Positions 1 to 12,600 of a stretch of DNA of 64,000 nucleotides are shown here, piece by piece. The stretch's first letter is position 1. Every line of letters begins with the position of its first letter. The stretch is from the NCBI RefSeq assembly GCF_009649225.1, contig NZ_WJPP01000002.1:248001-312000 (forward strand), given 5' to 3'. The notes beneath the pieces were generated by a model, which was not told where the DNA came from, made no database searches, and was given only the letters and a program-made list of their open reading frames with translations. Source of the DNA: Spiribacter salilacus (GTDB lineage: Bacteria; Pseudomonadota; Gammaproteobacteria; Nitrococcales; Nitrococcaceae). Both the position numbers and the translations under genes were made by a program.

Positions 1-635
1 CCGACCTGATTGCCGGTGACCGCGCCATCCTCACTGCTGCCTTCATTAGCGCGATCCAGCGTCAGCGTACCGATTTCATGATGCGTGTTCTGCTGAAGAT
101 CAACAGACCCAGTCTCGGTACCGGGCACAAGGAAAGCCTTGCCCGCAGTAGTGCCATCAATGGTTACGGTCGCACCTCCTCCGTCGATATAGGTATCGCC
201 GTCCTGCAGCACGACAATCGCCTCGCCTTCGGCAATGCCGGAGAGGGTGATGCCATTGAATCCATCCGGATCATCCGTCTCGATGGAGAACTTGGCGTCA
301 TTGTTCGCCTTGATCAGCAGATCGCGGGCGTTGACCGTAAGGGTTTTGCCGCTGGTATCGGCATTGATCTTGTAGCCGAGCGCCGACTCGCTCACTTCGT
401 CCGCCACCAGGTCGTAGGTGCCGACGTCGAAATAGGCCGTGCCGTTAGCATCTGGAACAACCTCTGTGCCCGAGTCTTTCACCGTGATCGCGTCGCCCAC
501 ACCTGGAATGGCCTGGGCCAGGCTGTCGCCATTTTGGGTGTTGCCATCGCGGAGTACCGATAGCGAGGGATTTTCACCGTAGGTGATGGTCTGGCTTTCC
601 GCCGAGATCGAGATCTCCGGGCGCTCACGGAACAC
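1..635 (-). other. MBG-like C-terminal segment of TpsA1
   Basis: The translation here contains ITYGENPSLSV followed by alternating strands and TLTVNARDL, then a further strand-rich stretch cut by the window edge. This resembles the MBG/YDG family of immunoglobulin-like domains found near the C-termini of many large bacterial exoproteins, and the C-terminal array of TpsA2. It suggests that tpsA1 ends not far beyond the left edge. Domain assignment is by eye. Confidence 0.5.
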
Positions 636-3600
636 CGCGTAGATACCACCGCCCAGGCCGGCGCTGAAGCGCGTCGTCGTCTCATCACTGCCGTAGCGGA
701 ATCGGCTTGAGCCCCACTCGACCAGCCCGTCACCGGCGTCATCGCCTGACTCAACCAGGTTCTGGCTATCCCCGTCCGCGATGCTCAGCGCTCCGGTGTA
801 GAGCGTGGCTCGGCCACCCTGGCCAATGGTGACGGCATTCGGTGCATCCGTGGCAGTAATCTGAATGTCGCCGCCGGTGTCATTATCCGGCCCCGGCACA
901 TTGTCGTCGTCAGAGATATCCACATCACTGCCGGCATTGAGCACAACAGCCGTCGCACTATCGCTGTCGGTGGCAATGGCCTCGGCAATAATCAGATCAC
1001 CGGTCTTGGTGCTGATGTCGATTTCGCCGGTAGCGGTAATGCCTGTGGGGTTCACGTCACCGATGGTCAGCGCGCCATTATTGACAAAAGCGAGGCTGCG
1101 GAGCTTGTTCTCGGCCGAGCCGCCCGCAAGCGTGTCGACCACGTTACCGGTGTCATCCAGCGTGAAGTCACCCGTGCCGTAGAGCGCGAGCGTGGAGGCA
1201 TCAATGGCCGCCGACTGATCCGCGCTGGTGCGCGCATGCAGGTGCAGCTGGTGGGCATCCTCACCAGCGCCCGCGTCGTTAATGGTCAGCGCGCCATCAA
1301 TATCCAGCTCACCGGCGTAAACCGTGAGCGTGTTATCCAGGGTCAGCGCACTGTCAATCTCAATGGCCGCGGCCTTGCCGTCCTGGCCGAGTACCAGGCC
1401 GCCCTTGATCTCGCCGAAGGTGAACAGGCTGGTTTCAAGCGCATTGCTGCTGGTGGAGCTGCTATTGAAGTCCGCCGTCGCCGGCTGGATGCGCAGCTCG
1501 CCATCGCCAGAGAAACTGGCACTATCAGTCATGCTGTTCGGGTCATCATTGGCCAGAATCAGCGTGCCACCGGCGATTGTGGTTGCGCCAGTGTAGGTGT
1601 TATCGCCCGCGAGCGTCAGTGTGCCGCTGCCCTGCTGGGTGAACGTATTGCCCGCGCTGGCCGACTCGGTGATATTGCCGACGATCTCACTGTCGTTGCC
1701 GGTCAGATCCACAGTCAACGTGTAGTCGGTAAGGCTGATGCCCTCGGCGGTCAGATTGTCTGCCGTTAGGGTCGTATTAGCACCCAGCGTGATGTCGCCG
1801 CTGTAGGACTGATCCCCCCCGGTTGTGAGAATGTTCCCACCGTTAATGGCCACCGTGGCGCTGCCCTGGCTGCGCAGGGAGGCGGCGGTCACCGCACCGT
1901 CAAAGGTCACCGCACCCGTGCTGTCCAAGATGATGTTATTGAGCGCCTGGCTACCGCCGATAGCCTGATCAAAATTGATATCGCCACTGCCGGTCTGGAC
2001 GGTCAGGGAGTGCGGACCACTGGTATCTGAATCAATCGTCTGATTGATATCCACGGTGCTGTCGGTGGTCTTCAGGACCACATCGCGCAGCAGCTCAACC
2101 TCGTTGTAAGACTGAGTGGTATCCGTGGTGACACTGGCGCCCAACGTCACCTTGCTGGCAGCGGTGGTATCCAGCTTGCCGCTTATCTGCGCGTTCTGCC
2201 CGTAATCCCCACCACCAATCTGCACCGTGCCGGTATTGTTCAGCGTGGTGTCGCTACCGATGTTGACGCTGCCGCCTTTGGTGGCATCGCTGGCGAGTGC
2301 AAGGTCGAAGTCCGTGTCAGCCGTCTTCAGCTCGGTAGCATTCACACCACCGCCGATGGTGATGTTGCCGGTTTGTGCGGCAAGCATCGTTATCTTGGCT
2401 TTGCCGTCACCCGTGTTCCACGCATTCAGATTTTGAACGGCCCCGGTGTATACACCATGCGGCTCATTACCCGTCGTGACGAAGAATCCATCGGAGGTCG
2501 CGACATCCGCGGCGTCAGCTAGTACAAAGCTGCCGCCGCCACCGCCGCCGCTGTCATCGCCATCGCTTTCAGTCAGGTTACCGCTGCCATCGCCGCCGCC
2601 ACCGCCGGAGTAGCCGCCGCCACCACCGCCACCTTCGCTATCAGAACTCTCTCGTCCCTCACCGCCACCGCCGCCAAAGCCACCGGCATCAACATTCTGG
2701 TTACGCTGACCGCCCTGACCACCATTCAGCGCTGCCTGGCCACCTTCGCTATAGGTAGTTCCGTCCATTATATTATCGGCGCCGTCAGTCAGAAAACCGC
2801 CGCCACCGCCGCCGCCTTTGCCGCCGTTAGCGACTGCATCGCCACCATCGCCATCCGTGCCTCCAGCAATATTGCCCTCACCGGAACTCGACCCGGCGGT
2901 TCCGGTCTCGGCGTCTCGTCCATCCCGGTAATCCGCATGATCGTCATGATCACCGACACCACCGCCGCCACCGGCAATAACCAAAGGCTCTTCATCAGCA
3001 TCACGCCAAATGAACGTGCCGCCACCGCCACCACTGCCCTCTCCGGTTGCAGAAGGCTTTTCACCGACAAGGATCTTCAACAGATCAGCGTAGTTCAGTG
3101 TTGAGACCGTGGCCTTGATGATCGCGCCTCGACCGGGCTCACCGGGCGATTCGCCATCACCGCCCTCGGCACCCCAGGCCTCAAGTCGATACGTCGTCTG
3201 GTAAGGAAGAGCGAAGTCTTCAATCTGCCCGGTGAAATTGAATGTCCAAACATCGCTTAAGTCACCAAACGTCCCAAGCTCAAAGCGATCGAGCGCCACC
3301 GTGCTACCCACACCACCGGCCACGTCGATCGTCTGATCGCCACTGAGCAGCACCAGGTCATTGGAATTGGCCTGGGCGCCGTCGATGTTGCCGGTGAAAT
3401 CCATGGTGCCACCGGTGCTGCCGCTGCCCATGCTTGAGAGGGTGATGCTGTCGGCGGCGATGGTGACATCGCCGTTGTAGGTCTGTGTGTCCGAGGTGGT
3501 GATGGAATCACCCAGCGTCAGCGGGCCATGGGCGATGAAGGTGCCATCGGCGGTGAGCTCGGCATTGCTGGTGAGCTCGCCGGTGTTGCCGCTCTTGCCC

Positions 3601-6600
3601 AGCGTGATGCTGCTGAAATTATCCCCCGTGGCATCGACATTGATGGTGCTGGTCTCACCCAGGAAGTCGTCGCCCACCGACTCCACCACCAGGTTACCGC
3701 TACTCACCGCCGAGACGGTGTGGTCGTTGGCCTGGAGCGTGTCGGCCTGGAGGGTGATGTTGCCGGTTGCACTCGCCACATCAGTGCCATCGGCGCCGAG
3801 GACAATATTGCCGTCGCTGTCCGGGGCCAACCACAGGCCTTTGTAGTCGCGGTTGCCATCGGACCCACCGTCGGTGGCGTCGGTATCAATCAGCGTGATA
3901 TCACCCGAAGCGGACAGCAGCTTGAGATCGGTGTTCTGGGCAACGATGCCGCGGGAGTCGCGGGAATCCTGCCCGCCGGTACCCGTGAGCGTGATGTTGC
4001 CACTGGTGGTCTGCAGCTGGCTGCCGTAGAACTGGATGCCCCAGGCATTGCTGCTGGTGATGCCGCTCTCGGTGGTATCACCGGTCACGGCGATGTTGCC
4101 CGTGGTCGTGAGCAGATCGGCGTTGATCACCTGAATGGCGCGGCGGACGTTCTGTCCCGACTTCGCCGTGGAGCTCAGTGTGATGTCACCGCCGTCGGCA
4201 TCGATGGTGGTCGTCGCACCGCTGGTGCTCTCGCCAATACGCATCGCGTAGGTGTCGTTGCTGGCGTGGACGGTGTAATTCACATCCGCACCCTGCGTCG
4301 AGACGCTAAGCCCCGCGGCCTGGACGATCTCATTGGCCTGCAGGTCAATGCCCGTGCCCGTGGTGGCATCACTGCCCAGGTTGGCGTTGAGGTCGATGCT
4401 GCCGCCGAAAATCTCCACCGCGCCGGTGGCGATGTCGATGGCCGAGGCAACGGTGATCTCGGAGTCGCGGCCGGCAATGTCGTTATCGCCTGGCGTCTTG
4501 CCGATGCGCACGCCCGTGAGCTTGCTGCCAAAGGTCAGCCCACTGGTGGAGAAATTGCTGGTGAAGTCGCCTTCGGTCTCGGTGGGCTGAATCACCAGCC
4601 GGCCGCCGGTGGCACCACTGCCGCCGTTAAAGCCGCTGGTTTTCAGGTTGGGGCTATCGTCTTCAATGAAGAGTTCACCGGCCGAAATTGTGGTCTCGGC
4701 GGTGTAGTCAAGATGCTCGCCCTGCACCACCAGGCGGCCGCTGCCGTCTTTCTCTAGCCCATTCTCCGTTTCGATGTTGCCGAGAATCTCAGAGCCGGTG
4801 ATGGTGTTGCCGCCGACATCGACCGTGTCATTGGCGTTGATGTCGTCATTGCGGATGATGACGTCATCACCGGTGACATCGCCTGCGATGACGACGTCAT
4901 CTGCCGCGTCGACAGTGACCGACACGCCGGCTTTTTCGTATTTGAAGAGCACCGCGCCATCGCCGCCGGAGCCACCGCGCATGCTGACATCGGACCCATA
5001 CCAGGTGTAGGCCTCGGAGCCGCCACCGCCGCCGCCAAAGCGCCCAATGCCACCGAAGGTGCCCGATGGCGCCGTTCCACCACCACTACCGCCACCACCA
5101 AAAGCCTCTGCCGGTCTGCTGCGGTCTACCCCGTTGTTCCTATAAGACTGTGCTATGCCTCCGCCTAACTTGTAGCTAATGCCGGCCAGTTCGATGGCCT
5201 CGCCCAATCCGTTGAATGACGAAATGCTGTTGGCGCCAAAGCCACCAACGCTAGCATAGCCCCCGCCATTGTAGCCACCAATGCCGCCGCCGCCGCCGCC
5301 GCCATAGCCATTTCTCGTGGTACCGCCACCGCCGCCATTGCGGCTGGACTCTGCGAGGATGACACCACCGCTGTTGCTCCACGTCGTGCCACCACCGGTG
5401 CCGCCATACTGCCAGTAGCTGCTGTTACCATTGCCTCCACGGCCACCCTCACCAACGGCAGAGGCACCGCTATAGTCAATTCGGCTGTCCCCGCCGTTAT
5501 TGCCATTCCAATTGTTGACCCCTAGACCACCCTCACCAACGGTGTAACTGATGTCGCCTTGACCGGCGGTGGCATCGAGCTTCACATAGATCAAGCCACC
5601 GGCGCCGCCGCCAGCGCCAGAATCATTCTGCCCGCGGCCACCACCACCGGCGCCGCCACCGCCGATCACATAGGCCATGACCTCGGTAACCCCTGCGGGA
5701 ATGGCCCAAGTGGCATTGCTCACCGGGCTGGTGAATGCCACGGCTTCAAAGCCGGTAATTACGCCCAGCAGATCACTTTGGAAAATGGCATCGCCACCGG
5801 CGATGAACTCCCCGTCATCGACGACGGTGACGACATCTTCATAGGTCTGATCGCCACTGGTCTCGATGGTGGCGGTGGAGCCGCTACCGCCGAGCGTGAG
5901 CAGACCTTCGGCCGTGAGGGAATCGATGGGCAAGGTGTCGCCAATGCTGCCCTCAAGCCGCAGCGGCCCCTGGTTATTGAAGGTGAGATCAGTCTCAGCA
6001 TCGGCTGCCAGGCCGCTGGCTTCATTAATCGTGCCGGTGATGATCATCTCGCCACTGTTGCTGCCGATGGTCGCAATCTCTGTGGGCACCGTCAGCGTCA
6101 GATCGCTGTTGAGCTTGATGCTGCTGTCGTTGCCCAGATCAAACGTGAGCTTGAGATCACCGCTGCCCTGCGAAACCAGGTTGCCGTTAATGACCATGTC
6201 GCCTTCACTGGCGATGACGGTATCGGCATCGGTGAGTGTGATCTCGCCGTTGATATTGGCCGTGCTGCTGCCGCTGTGGGTGAGCGCGCCGCCATCGCCG
6301 ATGCCATCACTATCGGTGTCCACGCCTTTACCCGTCAGCTCTAGATCGTTCTCGACGGTAAAGCCGTTGAGGTTGAGCTCGGCACCGATCCCAGTCAGGT
6401 CTCCATTGCTGCCCACCGCCGGATCAACTGCGACCGTCCCGGTGCCAAAGGCACCGCTGAGAATCGTCGTGCCGTCTGAGTCCATGGTGTTGTCGATACC
6501 GGCCTTGAGCGTGCCTTGTTTAACGGTCGTGCCGCCGGTATAGGTGTTGTCACCAGCGAGGGTGAGGGTGCCTGTGCCGCGCTTCTCGACATCGCCATCG

Positions 6601-9600
6601 CCAACAATCTTGCTGTCAACGGTAAAGGTATCCGTGCGGTTGGTGGCCAGGGTCGCGCCGCTTTCCACCGTGATCAGCGTGTCGGTATCCAAAGAGCCAC
6701 TGGTGCCTGCATTACCAATCTGCAGCACGCCGTCCTTAATGGTGGTGTCGGCGGTATAGCTGCTATCCCCAGCCAGCTTGAGCGTGCCCGCGCCGTCTTT
6801 AATGAAATCGGTGTCCACATCGATGGCACCGCTGATAACGCCATTGCTGCCGCCGGTGTCAATATCGGCGGTACTCGCCTCGACATCGCCGTCGATGGTG
6901 ACGTTGCCAGTTGCAGTGATATCAACCGTATCGCCGGCAGTGTCGCCGCCAATCTCAACATTACCGCCGGCGGCATTGACCGTGACATCTCCACCGGCAA
7001 TGGCGTACTGCAAGACTAAAGCGCCACCGCCGCCATCACCGCCCGACATTGACTGTGTGTAGCCGCCAGCGCCGCCGCCACCGCCGCCAAAGCGCCCGTC
7101 ACCGCCATTGCCGCCGTACCAGCTGCCGCCACCGCCACCGCTGCCAAACCCGGTTGCGTTGCTTCCGTGGCTACGGTTGCCGCTTGAGCTGTTGGAGCCC
7201 TGCCCAGCGCCTTCGCCGATTGTCGCGAGACTCGGGTTGGCCAGTTCAATGGCCGCATTCAGGTTGACGATTACCGACTCGTCAAGATTACCGACCGCGC
7301 CATCGCCACCATAGGAGTTGATGTTGTCATTTGCTGCAGTGCCACCGATGGCGCCACCACCACCACCACCATCATCGCCAGCAGAGCCCTGCCCGGAGCC
7401 GCCCTGGATGACGGTGCCGCCCGTGCCGCTACCGCCAGCGCTGTTTGTGCTGTTGTTATGAAGCCCACCTGTACCGCCGTAGGCTTTAATCGTGGTCGCA
7501 GGGTCATACTCAACCGCGGTGACCTGACCGCCAAAACCGTTACGGGCGCCACTATAGGTATAGCCGCCTTTCCCGATATAAAACGTGATCGTCCCGCCGG
7601 CGCTGACATCCCAGTCGTTGTACACAACGCCGCCAGCACCACCGCCACCCGCTGCGGTGCCGTCGCTTCCGGATACACTGCCGCCTGCACCACCACCACC
7701 AATGGCCCAAAGCTCAAGTGAGGTCAGGCCCACCGGGATAGACCAGCTTCCCGAGCTTCCAGCAGACGTAAAGAGCTCGGCGGTATTTGCGGAAAGCGGA
7801 GCCGTAAGCCCACCGTTGAAGATGACGTCACCGCTACTCGCAGTGAAGACCGCGCCCGATCCAGCGGCGATGTTGACATCCCCGTTATTGGTCACGCCGT
7901 AGGTCTGCGCGCCATCCGTGGTGATGTCGGCGGCCACCGTGGCCGCGCCATTGACGGTGAGCGCATCGATGGCCATGAGGCCATCACCGTTGGCCTGAGA
8001 GCCAATGCCGCCCAGCAGTTGCACGGTGCCGGCATTATCGATCGTCAATGCCGAGCCGCTGGCACTTGCCGCCTCAGAAATTGTGCCCTCAAGGATCAGA
8101 TCACCGGTGTTTGCCGTATCGCCCACTTTGCTGCTGACGATGGTGGTGTCCACCGACAGCTGCAGGTTGTCTTTCAGCGTTACATCGCCGGCATTATCAA
8201 AGGTTAGCGTGAGGCTGCTGCCGCCACTTGGGGGGTTGAATGCCCCCTCCAGGGTCAGATCACCGTTGCTCTTTATGATGGTGCTGGCGCCAGCAATGGT
8301 GACATCGCCTGTGACGGTCGCGGCACTAGTTCCACTGTGGCTGAGGGCACCGCCATTCACACCGCTGCCGGCAAGGCTCAGATCATTGCCCACGCTAAAT
8401 CCGTTGAGATCAAGCTCGGCACCGTCCTCTACGGTGACAAGGCCGGTACCAAAGGCGCCACTCTGGAGCACGTCCGAGTTATCCAGCGTGCTGCTGATGC
8501 CGGCTTTGAGCACGCCGGCCGCGACCGTGGTACTGCCCGTGTAGTCGTTATCGCCTGAGAAGGTAATGGTGCCGCCGGCTGAGTCGATTTTCACCGATCC
8601 GGGTGTCGTGACCGAGCCGGCATCGGTGATCTGGCCTTCAAGCGTGTAGGCATCATCACGGCTAATGGCAAGCGTTGCGCTGTCGCCCAGGTTGATCAGC
8701 TCACTGCTAATCGAGCCACTCGAGCCGCCATTGCCGATCTGCAGCGTGCCGGCATCGATATTGGTCTGGGAGGTAAAGCTATCTGGATCATCCGGCGTCT
8801 CATGCGCAAGATCGCCTTCGAGGATCAGCGCACCCGCACCCTCCTTGGTGAAGATGCCCTTGGTGGGGTCTTCATGCACCGTGACATCACCGCCAATGCG
8901 CGAGTCATTAGCGGTATCGCCAGTATCGATGGTGACCGAGTCACCGGCCGCCTCACCGGCGATATCCACAACGCCGCTGGGCGCCTCGATGTTGAGGGCG
9001 TGACCGGCAATCTCGTAGTTAACTACAGCGGCGCTTCGACCGCCGCGGCCGCCGAACTCGGTATGAGTGTTATACCAGCCAGTGGCTGCGCCACCACCGC
9101 CGCCCCACAGGGCACTGCCGCCAAAGCCGCCCCAATAAGCCGCACCGCCGCCACCATTACCAAACGTGCTTGCCGTATCACCATGGCCATTGCCGTAATT
9201 ATAGGTTGTGCGGTTACCCTTGCCTTCGTCTGGGTCACCATAACTACCATTGAAGCCAGCGAACTCAAGCGCGGCTTTAAGGCTGCGGCCGCCCAAAAGA
9301 ACATCGGCGGCCACACCGCCATCGCCGCCAAAATGCCAACTGCCCGTACCCTCGACACCGGCATCCACATCGCCAATCGCGCCGCCAGCGCCACCGCCGT
9401 GGCTAGAACTGCCACTGCCACGGCCGCCCTCGACGGTTTCACCGCCCGAACCGCCGCCACCGTCTACCCAGTCCGTGTTTTCGTATTTTCCGCCTTTTCC
9501 ACCGTGGGCGATGATGACGATGTCTTGCGTGTCATCGTTGTAGGTTGCCTTCGCATCACCGCCATCCTGGCCATTTGCGTTGTTATTGCCATAGCGGCCG

Positions 9601-12600
9601 TTTCTGCCCAAATCAAACTCGAGCACACCGCCATTGGTGGTATCAAACTGTTTATAGGTGACCCCACCGGCGCCGCCGCCACCACCGGTGACGTTACTGC
9701 TATTGCGAATCGTGGCACCGCCACCACCCGCGCCAATCACCCAAACGTGCAAATCCTCAATACCTTCGGGGATTGCGAAGGTGGCGCTGGTGTCAGTGAA
9801 ATTGTAATCACCCTCAAAAAATGCACCGGTCATTGTCGTCAACGGCGCTTTCACCGAACCGTGGAAGGTGACATCGCCGGTGTTCGAGAGGAAGGTGACA
9901 TCCTGCGACTGCGTGGTGACGTCTTTGCCGTAGTCGTCTGCGCTGTTGCCTTTGTAGTTGACAAAATCGACGCCTGAGGCGTGGGCGGCGCCAAAGGTGC
10001 TATCGCCTTCACTGGTGACATGGCCACCCACCGTGGCCGCGCCCAACACCGTCAACTCGCTGACGGCGTTCAGGCCATCGGTACCATCATCCTGTGAGCC
10101 CACACCGCCCAGCAGTTTGACCTCGCCCAGGTTGTCGATGGTCAGCGAACGCAGCGTGCTCGCCGAGGAAACATTGCCGCTGAGGATCAGGGCCCCGGTG
10201 TCGTCGCCCGACTCGGTGGTCGCCGTCTGGATGACGGTGTTTTTGGTCAGCGACAGGGTATCGGCAATGGTGATGTCGCCGGAATTATCAAATGTCAGGG
10301 TGAGCGTATCGCCCGAAGCCGTGGGCATGTTGAACGCACCGGTCAGCTCCATGTCGCCCAGACTCTTAATAACCGTGCCTTCGCCGGAGAGCGTGACATC
10401 ACCGCGAATGGTAGCTTTGTCACTGCCGGTGTGGTTCAGGGCGCCGCCGTTCACACCGATACCGGTCAGATCCAGATCGTTGCCAATGGAGTAGCCGTTA
10501 AGATCAAGCTCCGCGCCATCGCTGACGGTGATCAGGCCTGTGCCAAAGGCACCGCCAGTGAGGGTGTTCGACCCATCCGTGGTCATGTCGCTGCCGGCTT
10601 TGAGGATGCCAGCGCTAACGGTGGTGTCTCCAGTGTAGGTGCTGCTACCGCTGAGCGTGAGCGTGCTGCCGCCTGCCTTGATCAAATCACCAGCGCCATC
10701 TATATCGCCGCTGATGGTGAATTCACCGGTACGCTCCGTGCGCAGGGTGGCACCACTGGCGATGGTGATCTTGTCACTGGCAATGCTACCCGCATCAACG
10801 CCGGTGCCAATCTGCAGCGTGCCGGCATCGATCTGCGTGGTGGAGACCTCGTTGTCCGCGTCTCCATTCGTCTGGTGCGCCAGATCGGTCTCGATGGTGA
10901 GCTTGCCGCTGCCCTGCTTGGTAAAGCCACCGCCGACTACGGCCGAGTCTTCATGCACCGTCACGGCGTTGACCACGGAATCCTGCTCGGCCCCGATCGT
11001 TACCGAATCACCCGTTACCTCACCGCTGACATTGACCGCGCCATCGGCGGTAACCGCCACCGCATCGCCTGCCAGTTCGTACTGAAAGACGACAACGCCA
11101 TCGCCGCCATTGCGGCCATAGCCCTGATCAACCCGCCAACTACCGTACCAATAAAACTCCTCGCTGGCTCCGCCACCACCGCCGCCGCCATGGTTACCGC
11201 GCCCCCCATCGCCGCCGAGGTAGCCAGCACCACCGCCGCCGCCGCCAAAAACCTTATAGCTTGTGGCCGACCCGCCGTGAGAACGGCGGTTGCTGCTGTT
11301 GGTGGAAGCCGGCGTCTCCTGCTTGCCCAGCTCATCCGTCTCACCCGCGCGTTCCAGAGCGGCGGCTAAGCCATGGAAGTCTGCAATACTGTTCGCGCCT
11401 TCGCCGCCCCAGCTGGCGCTATATCCGCCATTCCGGTCGCCGATGCCGCCGCCACCGCCGCCACCCCAATGACTAGACGACCGACCGCCCTCGCCGCCTT
11501 CTATACCGTGGTCAGCCGTACCGCTAAAGCCACCACCCGCTGTGAAGTAACCATTCGGCCGACCTCCGGTACCGCCAAGGGCTTTCATATCACCGTCAGA
11601 AAATTCGATGGTCGTCGTGCCACCGTTACTGGCATTGTATGTGGAGCCGGATCCGCCCCTTGCAACAGAATAGGCAATGGTTGTTTCATCGTTGGCGATG
11701 GTGTAATCCCGGTACGCCATTCCGCCGGCACCGCCGCCTGAGCCAGCGCCCCCGTTGGTGGGACCACCACCGCCGCCGCCACCACCACCACCAATGGCCC
11801 AGGCTTCGACTTCTGTAACTCCGGTTGGGATGACCCAATCATCGCTCTCACCGCCGGCAACAAAGATCTCTGCCTGCGGTGCCGTCAGCCGGCCGTACAG
11901 ATTGCCATCGAACGTGATATTGCCACCATTGCCTGATGTGGTCTCAAACGCCACATCACCGAGGGTGGCCACATCCGCTTTGTAATGCTGGTCGCCATCG
12001 GTGCGGAGGGTCATGCCGCTGAGAGCACCGACATAGAGATCGCCAGCCGCGGTGACCAGCTGATCACTGTCGTCGTATTCACCACCGGCCGTGAGGCTGT
12101 CGATGGCGCGGGTGGCGCCGATGTCACCCAGCAACTGCAGGTCGCCGGTGTGCTGGAAGGTCAGCGCCGTGCCAGCGGCATCAACGCCACTGCTCGCCTC
12201 ATCAATCGTACCGGTGAGAATAAGATCCCCGTCACCACTGATAATGGTGGTGGGCACCGTCAGCTCGAGGGCGCTGTTGAGCGTCACGCTGTCATTCGAG
12301 CCGATGGCAAATTCCAGCGTGAGGTCGCTAACGCCCGTTGGGGGTGTCAGGTTGCCATCCAGCACCAGGTCACCCTGACTTTCGATAACGGTATCCGGAT
12401 CAGCGATGGTGATATCGCCGGTGAGCGTGGCGGTCTCGCTGCCGCTGTGCGTGAGCGCGCCGCCATCGCCGGTGCCATCGTCATCGGTGTCAACACCGCG
12501 GCCAGAGAGGTTGAGGTCATTCCCTACTGTGAAGCCATTAAGATCCAGCTCAGCGCCGGTTTCAACGGTGATCAACCCGCTACCAAACGCACTGTCATCG

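Noticed and set aside
3528-4757. Long plus-strand open frame (409 codons) antisense to tpsA1; likewise at 8802-9977 (391) and 11985-13325 (446)
   Set aside because: They mirror the minus-strand tpsA1 frame, whose repetitive Gly/Thr/Asp codons rarely give stops on the opposite strand. Translations show no domain, no signal and no ribosome site, and they recur with the super-repeat period.
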